Shown piece by piece: positions 21,022 through 28,458 of a stretch of 32,313 nt of DNA (within the stretch, counting starts at the first letter, position 1; every line of letters begins with the position of its first letter). Under the pieces are notes generated by a model, which saw only the letters and a program-made list of their open reading frames with translations, had not been told where the DNA came from and made no database searches. The DNA is from a virus, in the IMG/VR virus record IMGVR_UViG_3300006924_000087, positions 1-32,313 of that record; one strand, 5' to 3'. The position numbers and the translations under genes are program-made.

Positions 21022-23007
21022 CTAAAAAGATCGGCTATAGCCGACATAATCCTCTGAAAAATAACTAAACTCACAATATCCTTGCCCTCGCAGTGAGCCA
21101 CCATCTGTTGATCCGATTGTATCACTTTTAACCTTTCCTTGTGTAACAACATATAAATCAGTTGCAGAACCATGATCCGAGCGCACTTTTACAAACTGCA
21201 TTTCCTGATCATCTTGAATTGTCGCCTCACCATCCAAGTCATCTGTGGCAAATAAGCCTTCATTTATAAACTTATGAAAATTCATTGTCTGGTCATCAGA
21301 CCAGCCTGAAGAGTCAGATAAAACTTTGCCTCTTAAAATATCAACCAAATCTGTTACAGAGGCGCTATCTGTTGCACCCCTGCTAAATAGCTTGGCAATT
21401 TGTTCTGATCCTGTGTAAGAATCTTGCAAACTTTTCGATACACCTAAATCTGATTGCTCATTTATTGAAACAGTTTCACTTATAGACCTAGAAACGCCAA
21501 GCTGCACTGCGTCAGAAAGATCACCTTGATCTTGCTCGGCTTTTGAAAATCCAAGTTGCATTAAGTCAGACAGGTTAGTCTGATCCTGTGCTGGTTTAGA
21601 AACGCCAAGCTGCATCAAGTCAGAAAGATCCGCCTGATCCTGTGCTGCCTTAGATAGCAAAATTTCTACTACTTCATCAACAGTGGTTAGATCTGACAAG
21701 CCTTTATTTACAATCAGTATTGCAACATCTGCAATTGAAGCAGATTCGTCAAAGTCTCTGTATCTCTGCAATGCTACAACTATCAGATCAGTGAAACTTG
21801 CATTCTCGCTGAATGACTTTTCAATCTGTAGAAACTGATCGTCAGACAATCCAGCTTGATCAGCGATCACCTTGATTGCGCTTTTAATTGTTTCGTCTGT
21901 AATGTTTGAGCTATCTGTTGCGCTTTTTTGATAATCTATCGATGCCTGATCTGTAATGCCTGTATTATCTGTAGCGACTTTTCCATAACTTATAGACGAA
22001 TCATCTGTAAAACCTAAAGTATCTAGAGCGGCTTTACCATAAGCCATAGAGAAATCATCAGCAATTCCTGAATCATCTGTAGCGAATTTGCCATACGCCA
22101 TAGATCGATCATCTGTAATGCCTGAATTATCTGTAGCGACTTTTCCATAACTTATAGAATTATTATCTGTTACGGTAAACAAATCTGCTTGTGGCTTTGA
22201 AATATTCTTATCAAGGCTATCGCTAGCTGCACCCTGATCTGTGAATGCTCTGCTATAACTTTTGATAGCAGAAAATAAATCAGATAGGCTTGCTGAATCA
22301 GAGCGAGCCTTAACAAATTGCATCTCTTGGTCATCTTCGGCAGTTGCTTCGCCATCAAGGTCATCAGTGGCAGACAATGCCTCGCTAATAAACTTGTGAA
22401 AGTCCACTTGTTGCGCTTCGGTGAAAGTGCCTTGCTCGAATAATAATTTGCTAACCAAGATGTCAATATCTTCATCAGCAATACCGGCATCAGAAATAGC
22501 TTTACCAAAGTTTGCAGACTGCAAATCGGTGAAAGCACCTGCATCACTAAAATGCTTGTTAGATGCAATTATAATTTGCTCGTTAGCTAATCCATTATCA
22601 GATAATACTTTACTGATCAAAATATCAATATCTTCGTCAGCTAGACCTGCATCAGCAATAACCTTGCCTACCGCTGCAATCTGAAAATCAGAAAAAATAC
22701 CAGAATCAAATTTTGCGCTATCAATATTTAAAGCGGTTGCGTCACTCAAATTTCCGCTGTTACTTATTGTTTTTGTCGTTTGTAGTTCTGTACTATCAGA
22801 TGCTAATGCTGTGTCTGCAAAAGTCTGGAAAATGATATCTGCCGTAATAAGTGCTATTTCTACTATTGCTCGGCTAAAGGTAATCTCTGCTGCAGCTCTT
22901 CTTTGAGAAATCTTGGCAATGGCATTTTTAAATTCGACAGATGCCTTAGCTCGTCTTTCAGCTATACGTGCATAAGCCCTATTAAAAATAACATTCAAAT
23001 CGATCAT
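21022..23007 (-). CDS. Repetitive tail protein (661 aa)
   Basis: Nearly the whole protein is built from irregular 18-23 residue units centred on (S/T)D-x3-10-(S/T)D with GK or SK between (e.g. SYGKVATDNSGITDDRSMAY). Residues 202-243 and 576-617 are a second-level duplication (DFHKFISEALSATDDLDGEA versus NFHKFINEGLFATDDLDGEA). The N-terminus is Ala-rich and helical; the C-terminus GYCEFSYFSEDYVGYSRSF resembles ends of other phage tail proteins. A long fibrous shaft, perhaps Ca-binding given the Asp density, is likely. DNA repeats are visible at 21540-21660 and 21890-22160. Confidence 0.8.
   Translation of the reverse strand: MIDLNVIFNRAYARIAERRAKASVEFKNAIAKISQRRAAAEITFSRAIVEIALITADIIFQTFADTALASDSTELQTTKTISNSGNLSDATALNIDSAKFDSGIFSDFQIAAVGKVIADAGLADEDIDILISKVLSDNGLANEQIIIASNKHFSDAGAFTDLQSANFGKAISDAGIADEDIDILVSKLLFEQGTFTEAQQVDFHKFISEALSATDDLDGEATAEDDQEMQFVKARSDSASLSDLFSAIKSYSRAFTDQGAASDSLDKNISKPQADLFTVTDNNSISYGKVATDNSGITDDRSMAYGKFATDDSGIADDFSMAYGKAALDTLGFTDDSSISYGKVATDNTGITDQASIDYQKSATDSSNITDETIKSAIKVIADQAGLSDDQFLQIEKSFSENASFTDLIVVALQRYRDFDESASIADVAILIVNKGLSDLTTVDEVVEILLSKAAQDQADLSDLMQLGVSKPAQDQTNLSDLMQLGFSKAEQDQGDLSDAVQLGVSRSISETVSINEQSDLGVSKSLQDSYTGSEQIAKLFSRGATDSASVTDLVDILRGKVLSDSSGWSDDQTMNFHKFINEGLFATDDLDGEATIQDDQEMQFVKVRSDHGSATDLYVVTQGKVKSDTIGSTDGGSLRGQGYCEFSYFSEDYVGYSRSF
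21540..22160. repeat. Tandem coding repeats in the 661-aa tail protein
   Basis: Two sets of near-identical units: about 57-60 bases at 21540-21660 (CCAAGTTGCAT-type and TCAGA-AGATC blocks) and about 57 bases at 21890-22160 (ATCTGTAGCGAC and CCATAACTTATAG blocks). Units differ mostly at third codon positions, so selection keeps the protein repeat. They are coding, not an array of spacers. Confidence 0.75.
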
Positions 23008-23333
23008 TAAAAGTCAGCGCGCAAATAAAACTCTAAAGTCTCGTAGACAGTTTCAACAGTTCGATTGAGGAATGCGATTTCAATCTCCCCTTCATAATAG
23101 CCTTCATCTAAATCTAAGTTTCCATCAGCAAAATAAAATATAGCAATGCCATTTTCAAGATCACTTTGATTATCTATAGCGGTAAGAGTAAATAATGTGG
23201 TTGTTGTCCCTTTGGCTCTAAACTTTAGGCTGACAGTAGCGTCTGAGCAGTCAATCACACTACCATCATGCGATCTAGTTAAGTTAGCCTGAATTGCTGG
23301 TGCTGTGTCGTTTTGAACTAATAAATATGTCAT
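23007..23333 (-). CDS. BppU N-terminal-like baseplate protein (108 aa)
   Basis: Resembles the N-terminal domain of lactococcal BppU baseplate proteins, which connects fibres to the tail tip: a short all-beta domain with DTAPAIQANLTRSHDGSVID, then SVSLKFRAKG-like and ending EGEIEIAFLNRTVETVYETL. The ATG has GGAG, and the stop overlaps the next start by one base. The fibrous part is presumably supplied by the separate 661-aa protein. Confidence 0.75.
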   Translation of the reverse strand: MTYLLVQNDTAPAIQANLTRSHDGSVIDCSDATVSLKFRAKGTTTTLFTLTAIDNQSDLENGIAIFYFADGNLDLDEGYYEGEIEIAFLNRTVETVYETLEFYLRADF

Positions 23334-23335
23334 CG

Positions 23336-23533
23336 TTACTCCGCAGGATCAAGAAAGCCGTAGCGTTGCATTCCTTGCCCAAAATCTGTTTGCATAAAAA
23401 AAGTAATTATTTCCTGTCTTGTGCTTAGGTCATCTCGCAATTCTATGATCGCAGAGTTAGCCTCAACAGGTGAATCATAACTGCCAGTGACAGTATCTTC
23501 GTTAGAGCTTGTAGTATAACCGATCTCAATCAC
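23336..23533 (-). CDS. Unknown 65-aa protein after the tail tip gene
   Basis: I take GTG 23533 because it makes a GTGA overlap with the tip protein's stop and has GGAG 8 bp upstream; another GTG at 23569 lies further inside the tip gene. Begins MIEIGYTTSSNEDTVTGSYD. Contains RDDLSTRQEIITFFMQTDFG, unrecognised. Probably a small tip-associated protein by position. Confidence 0.65.
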   Translation of the reverse strand: MIEIGYTTSSNEDTVTGSYDSPVEANSAIIELRDDLSTRQEIITFFMQTDFGQGMQRYGFLDPAE

Positions 23534-26406
23534 GACACTAACTCCATTGTTCCAATAAACTTTTCGCACTCTACAGGTACATCTGTATAAAAAGATACAA
23601 CCTTCATGCTTGCTCTGAAGTCCGTTGCAGTAGTTGTAGCACCATAAGTATCAGATACGCTATGCCTGTTGTAATAAAATCCTCCGCCTGCCGGTGCGTC
23701 TACGCTAATTACATCAGATGATGCGGGATTAACCCATGTGCCTACTGCCGCGAACTTGTAAGGGTTAAAGTACATAGTTTCACCAGTGCTGAAAACTGTT
23801 GTTGCTTGCCCGACTAAAACGTAAGTTCGGTCATTAGTGCCGTCATAATAAACGCCTTCAATAGTGCCATAACCAGTGCCGCTGCTGTTGTCTGCCACAC
23901 CGCCAGTATTATCTAGCTCTGCAAGATAGTTGCCAGAGATATAAACAAGCTGCTTGAACGTATGCGGGAAACTAACAGCAACCACACCGTTAGTAGCACC
24001 AACCTGTACGCCCGTTGCGCTTTTGCTTTTAACCTGTAAGTTAAAGTTAATAGTTACCTTGCGATCAGTTGCGCCGGTATTTCGTAGCTTAAACATAAAT
24101 TCTAAATCTAGCCTTGCTCGCTTACTAATACTTAACTCGGGCGCTGGCAAAGTAAATGCTGTGGTTTCTTGAAATGATGATGTTAGCTGTAAGTCATCAA
24201 ACATAGAGACTGGGAACAACTCTGAAACATCACCTGATAACTTATTGGCAGTAATACTGTCAGCTTTTATCTGATCACCAGTAATTGTGCCGTCAACTAC
24301 TAGATCGCCGCTAATAAAGTTAGTGTTCTCGCTCCAACTGGATGTTCCTGTGCTGTATGTCCAAGCGTGAACGGTATCCTCAGTTGTGGTTGTGTCAGTC
24401 GCTAAAAACACATCGCCATTCTTAGGGTTGCGGCCTGCAACATCGCTAAACTGTTGCGCAGTTGGTGCTGTGGCTGAATCAGTTACCGCTTGATAAAAGC
24501 TAGGCAGGTTAGGTGTGCTGTCAGCAGTTGCAGTTGCAGAGCCAGTAAGTGCGGTTGATTTAACGCCTAAACCATTTACTGCAAAGATGCTTATATCGTA
24601 AGCCTTGCTGGGAATCACTGGTGCTATGGAATAGTCAGCAAGTTTGGTAATTTGATTATAAGGCTGTGCATTATCAGTAGTGTTTCGCCACTGCACAATA
24701 TAGTGATCAACAAAAGCATCTACTGCAGCTGTCCATGTAACCTCAAATGCTGGTGTAACCGTTCCGTCATCATTTACAGTAGTTACCGGCGTTACAGTTA
24801 AATTTGTAGGCGCTACTGTGGTTGTGCCGTCATACAGAGGCACCTCACCACCTTCAAGATAATCTTCCTCATCAGATGATTGCCAATCAAAAATAGCAGA
24901 TGCAGTTTCAATAGCCTGCACATTTACAATTATTTCTCCAGAAGCGTTAAAAGCCAGCTCATAATCTAGAACCTGAAACACCTTTTGCGACCATCCCATC
25001 TTGGTATTTGTAACCATGATGTTATCGCCTGCCTTAAACTTCAAAGCTGCCAAGTTGCAGGGAATAGTAATTGCTGTCTGCATACGCGACTTCAGCAAAG
25101 CAAGTTTTGCAATACGCTGTGCGCGGATATTGTTAGTAGTAAATGGCAGCGGAACGTCTAGGTACTCGATGCCGTCATCTTCTGCACCATACGCTGAAGC
25201 GCTACCTGTTCCTGATCCAGCACCAGTGGCAGTAAATATAACGCCTACAGTGTTGCTAGATGCGCCAATGGCAGTGAAGTCAGTAGTGCCTATGACTGTA
25301 ATCTTGTATTTTGTACCAGTAACAAAGCTGCCAGCAGATGTTCTAGCTAATTGGGCAGGGTAATCGGCAGTACTATAGTTATCATCTTCATTTACAAATA
25401 GCCCTTTCACGCCATTATAAATAGACCTTCTGGATTGCTTTGTTTGTACTGCTATATCACCTACAAGATTAGATTCGTCAATAGTAACTGTTGGCGCAAC
25501 ATATTCTGAACCAGAAATAAAAAATTCGCCGCCAGAGTAGCTCATAGTTCCAGCCATCGAGCTGAGCATAGCCTCAATGTTTTCTTTGCGTGAACTTGCA
25601 GTATCCAGCCTGCCATTTAGCGTATATCTTTTCTGTGTGCCACCAGCAGACAGCGCCACATCTTCGTCACAAAGCGCAATAGCCGTAGCCAAAGCGGTCT
25701 GGTTTATATTTGTTGCATCTTCACCCATTCCGTATTTAGTGTCGCGCATATAATCATAGACACAAAGGGCAGGGTTTTGACTCCATGCCGTAGTAGTTGT
25801 GACTGGGTTATAGACTTTTTTCCCGCGCACAATAGCAGAGATATTTGGCAGGCCGTTTGCAAACAAATCACTGTCCCATTCTAATCGCACATAAATGTAA
25901 GCTATGCCGAGCAGTCTGTGAGCAGATGTCCATTCACTAGTGTTGATTACAAGATCAGAATCAGCGGTCGTCTGATCGCCTAAATGTACGTTGATTTCGA
26001 CATTATTAGCAAACTTAGTTTGTACTGTGCCATTTGACCATGCAATTTCTTCGTTGAAATATATCTTCTCAAACGCATCAATCTCATGGTCTGCAACTGC
26101 AATAACAAGATTTAGATATTTGTTGTCTGCATGGGTTGATTCCATGAAAACAACTGCGCCGCCAACTCTTGCTCTGCCGTAGACTAATTTACGCGAAGCA
26201 TCAGGCTCTCTGACCGTAAATTCTGTTCCTGTTATTTGTTGTGGCAAATCGGGCTTTGGCATTAGTGCGCGAGATACTAAAGACAGACCAGCGCCAATCG
26301 CAAAAGCTGTCGCAAAAGCCGCTAAATTAAATGCAGTGCCAGCTATTGCCGCTGAAATTGCCGCGCCACCCGCTGCTGTTAATCCTGCAATTGCTGTTAC
26401 TGCCAT
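23530..26406 (-). CDS. J-like central tail tip protein (958 aa)
   Basis: Host-recognition tip of lambda J type. A hydrophobic Ala/Gly-rich N-terminus (residues 1-47) is followed by LVYGRARVGGAVVFMEST and the J-like body to about 345. An inserted module at about 357-405 (YKITVIGTTDFTAIGASSNT, FTATGAGSGTGSA) precedes the body's end (DNIMVTNTKMGWSQKVFQVL). A fibronectin III-like domain is at about 531-628 and a DGTITGDQIKADSITANKLS linker at about 706-724. The C-terminal beta domain (733-958) has DRTYVL...STGETMYFNPYKF, shared with the main fibre. Confidence 0.88.
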   Translation of the reverse strand: MAVTAIAGLTAAGGAAISAAIAGTAFNLAAFATAFAIGAGLSLVSRALMPKPDLPQQITGTEFTVREPDASRKLVYGRARVGGAVVFMESTHADNKYLNLVIAVADHEIDAFEKIYFNEEIAWSNGTVQTKFANNVEINVHLGDQTTADSDLVINTSEWTSAHRLLGIAYIYVRLEWDSDLFANGLPNISAIVRGKKVYNPVTTTTAWSQNPALCVYDYMRDTKYGMGEDATNINQTALATAIALCDEDVALSAGGTQKRYTLNGRLDTASSRKENIEAMLSSMAGTMSYSGGEFFISGSEYVAPTVTIDESNLVGDIAVQTKQSRRSIYNGVKGLFVNEDDNYSTADYPAQLARTSAGSFVTGTKYKITVIGTTDFTAIGASSNTVGVIFTATGAGSGTGSASAYGAEDDGIEYLDVPLPFTTNNIRAQRIAKLALLKSRMQTAITIPCNLAALKFKAGDNIMVTNTKMGWSQKVFQVLDYELAFNASGEIIVNVQAIETASAIFDWQSSDEEDYLEGGEVPLYDGTTTVAPTNLTVTPVTTVNDDGTVTPAFEVTWTAAVDAFVDHYIVQWRNTTDNAQPYNQITKLADYSIAPVIPSKAYDISIFAVNGLGVKSTALTGSATATADSTPNLPSFYQAVTDSATAPTAQQFSDVAGRNPKNGDVFLATDTTTTEDTVHAWTYSTGTSSWSENTNFISGDLVVDGTITGDQIKADSITANKLSGDVSELFPVSMFDDLQLTSSFQETTAFTLPAPELSISKRARLDLEFMFKLRNTGATDRKVTINFNLQVKSKSATGVQVGATNGVVAVSFPHTFKQLVYISGNYLAELDNTGGVADNSSGTGYGTIEGVYYDGTNDRTYVLVGQATTVFSTGETMYFNPYKFAAVGTWVNPASSDVISVDAPAGGGFYYNRHSVSDTYGATTTATDFRASMKVVSFYTDVPVECEKFIGTMELVS

Positions 26407-26410
26407 TTCT

Positions 26411-26860
26411 TTACCTTAATAATTTAGAATATATACGCTCGATCAAATCAAATTCCATGCTTTCCATAAGGCTGTCGAAGGGAATATGAACCTTGGTATT
26501 AATTGTTAAAAGTGCAACGCCTGCATTTTTGCAATGTTCCTCAGCGGCTTTAATTAACTTGTAACCCACTGCTGTATTCCTATACTCAGGCAAAACAAAC
26601 ACAACATCATTAACCGCAAAAACGTGATCTTTGTAGTGTATGCTGCGATTCGCAATAATCACACAATAACCTACTAACCTGCCGTCTATTCGCGCTGTAA
26701 ACGCAATTAACGAGCCTTCAGCGTCAAGTCTGGCGTACTCTTTCCAATCTGGGTTCAACTTGATAGCGCCTTGATGTAGCGCAACCTCTTCCCAGTGCTT
26801 TTCTAACAGAGGCTTAATATCTTCTTTAAAACTTGGCAGGCATTCATGCTGAATGATCAT
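26411..26860 (-). CDS. GNAT-like acetyltransferase-fold protein in tail block (149 aa)
   Basis: GNAT fold by layout: FTARIDGRLVGYCVIIA (beta 2-3), then the motif A region VNDVVFVLPEYRNTAVGYKL (84-102) with helix AAEEHCKNAG, and final strands. The acetyl-CoA loop R-N-T-A-V-G-Y is a variant of the usual QxxGxG/A, so activity is uncertain. The ATG overlaps the Hint-bearing gene's stop (ATGA). It stands where GTA-like tail blocks usually carry an NlpC/P60 peptidase, so it may modify a tail or host protein. Confidence 0.75.
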   Translation of the reverse strand: MIIQHECLPSFKEDIKPLLEKHWEEVALHQGAIKLNPDWKEYARLDAEGSLIAFTARIDGRLVGYCVIIANRSIHYKDHVFAVNDVVFVLPEYRNTAVGYKLIKAAEEHCKNAGVALLTINTKVHIPFDSLMESMEFDLIERIYSKLLR

Positions 26861-27900
26861 TTGTTATGAACAACGTAGTTATTGGCAATAAATGTGTCAT
26901 CGCCATCAACGTCAAGGTTGTAAACTGCCTCAAGGTTTTTGCGAACATTAACTTGTTTTACTGTCTCCATGCTGTAACCGGCTAATGGGCAGTATTTAAC
27001 TAATTTGTCCCCTATTTCTAGTTTGCCTACGATGTCTATATCATCATGCAGCTTTAAAGTTTGTTCTGGGTTAAATGATTTCCAGCCGCGTTCAGTCAAT
27101 AGAGGGTGCGTATCTGTAATCTCTAATGAGCCGTTTATGCTGTAAAGCTCTCTATCATCAACAGGGAAAGTGTAGACTTTGACGACATTATTAATCTGCC
27201 CTTTTGATCCTACAACCTTATCACCGACGATGATATTTTGTATCTCACTATACTTATTACCTTCAATAAGAATCAGAGTACCTAAAGTGAAGCAGCCGCC
27301 GAGTCCCCTACCACTATCACTGCCACCTGATGTTCTAGGATTGGGTCTACCCCAGATGATATCTTTGCGCTTTATTTTTGAAACAAACTCCAGACCTTTG
27401 TCTGTTGGATAGTCTATTTTTTGATCTTCTGCGGTATAGCGTCTAACTGATGCGCGATCAAATGCAATCAATTTGTTTTCGCAGGCTATCTTAATAACAG
27501 AAGTTTGAGCTGAGTCAGTAATTGTCATTACATCCATAAACCCGCTAAACACCACAATCGGGCTACTGATAATATCTCCAGAATCATCAAATGCGCCAAA
27601 TAGCATTGTTATCTTTCGGCCTTGGTAATTCTCATCTCTAGCTTTTGCAACCAATGAAGCCTTTACGCCAGATACAGTTATATTGCATCCATTTGCGGTT
27701 AGCTCGTCAGATTCTTTAATAGGGCTAATGTCTAGAAGATCGCCGCCGCCTACATAGGTATCGCCGTTATATACTAGATTGCCCAATCCAGACCATAAAT
27801 TAAGATCACCGCTGTCAAACTCCATCTTGACCAAATAGATAGGGCGTACAAGATCAGCAGTTGCGACTGCCTGCATTTCTGTAGATAGGGTTCTGCTCAT
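26857..27900 (-). CDS. Tail protein with C-terminal Hint (intein-like) domain (347 aa)
   Basis: Residues 1-202 form a DUF2163-like minor tail protein (YLVKMEFDSGDLNLWSGLGN at 22-41). Residues 203-346 are a complete Hint domain: block A starts at C203 (GGCFTLGTLILIEG), block B is EITDTHPLLTERGW with T262 and H265, the C-terminal blocks are AVYNLDVDGDDTFIAN and VVHN. The protein stops one residue later (HNK). A +1 Lys cannot support splicing, so the domain may cleave at C203 and release the tail protein, or only drop the last residue. It sits between the distal tail and tip genes. Confidence 0.88.
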   Translation of the reverse strand: MSRTLSTEMQAVATADLVRPIYLVKMEFDSGDLNLWSGLGNLVYNGDTYVGGGDLLDISPIKESDELTANGCNITVSGVKASLVAKARDENYQGRKITMLFGAFDDSGDIISSPIVVFSGFMDVMTITDSAQTSVIKIACENKLIAFDRASVRRYTAEDQKIDYPTDKGLEFVSKIKRKDIIWGRPNPRTSGGSDSGRGLGGCFTLGTLILIEGNKYSEIQNIIVGDKVVGSKGQINNVVKVYTFPVDDRELYSINGSLEITDTHPLLTERGWKSFNPEQTLKLHDDIDIVGKLEIGDKLVKYCPLAGYSMETVKQVNVRKNLEAVYNLDVDGDDTFIANNYVVHNK

Positions 27901-28457
27901 AACGCCTCAACAAATGCAAAAGTGAAGCCATATATTGACGCGGTATCTACCGACCAGCCTATATCGTTGCTCGATAAGCGCCATAAGCTCTTCGGTAATG
28001 TAAAGTCCAAAGCAGTTCCAGTAACAATCTCTGCTCTTAAAGGTGGCTGAAACTCTAACGTTCCTGCGCCTGCGCTCTTTGCGGCGGTGGTCATATAGAG
28101 ATAATCGCCAAGCTGAAAATATTCACCAGCAGCAACAGCACTGGAACCTGCTGTGGTAGTCAGTGACTCTGACCTGATCGCAGTTGTACCTGAAGTAGTG
28201 CCTGTAGCTGTGCTAGTGTGCAATGGGCTGCCGAAGGTAAAAGTTCCTGATCGGCCTTTTAAGCCGACAATGAATGCCTGCACTTGTTTTGCTTCGTCAT
28301 GGCTTAGGGGCGGCAGAGTAACTTCACACTCCCATCTAGCGCCTTGATGTTCGTATGCTTGCTGATCATAACTGAACGGCGAATCAGTGACAGCAACAGT
28401 TCGCATCAATCGCATATTAAGATTTTGTATTCCTACACTTGGGAAAGATAAAGGCAC
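27897..28457 (-). CDS. Distal tail-like protein (186 aa)
   Basis: Begins MPLSFPSVGIQNLNMRLMRT. The N-terminal half has YEHQGARWECEVTLPPLSHD, and the C-terminal beta part ends WSVDTASIYGFTFAFVEAL; a Ser/Thr/Gly-rich insert lies at about 104-125. Size and position, directly after the tape measure and before the DUF2163-like gene, fit a distal tail (Dit/gp12-type) protein that caps the tube. ATGA overlap with the next gene. Confidence 0.7.
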   Translation of the reverse strand: MPLSFPSVGIQNLNMRLMRTVAVTDSPFSYDQQAYEHQGARWECEVTLPPLSHDEAKQVQAFIVGLKGRSGTFTFGSPLHTSTATGTTSGTTAIRSESLTTTAGSSAVAAGEYFQLGDYLYMTTAAKSAGAGTLEFQPPLRAEIVTGTALDFTLPKSLWRLSSNDIGWSVDTASIYGFTFAFVEAL

Positions 28458-28458
28458 T

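Noticed and set aside
21540-22160. Regular DNA repeats that could suggest a CRISPR array
   Set aside because: They are in-frame codon repeats of a long open gene, with variation at third positions and no constant-length unique spacers.
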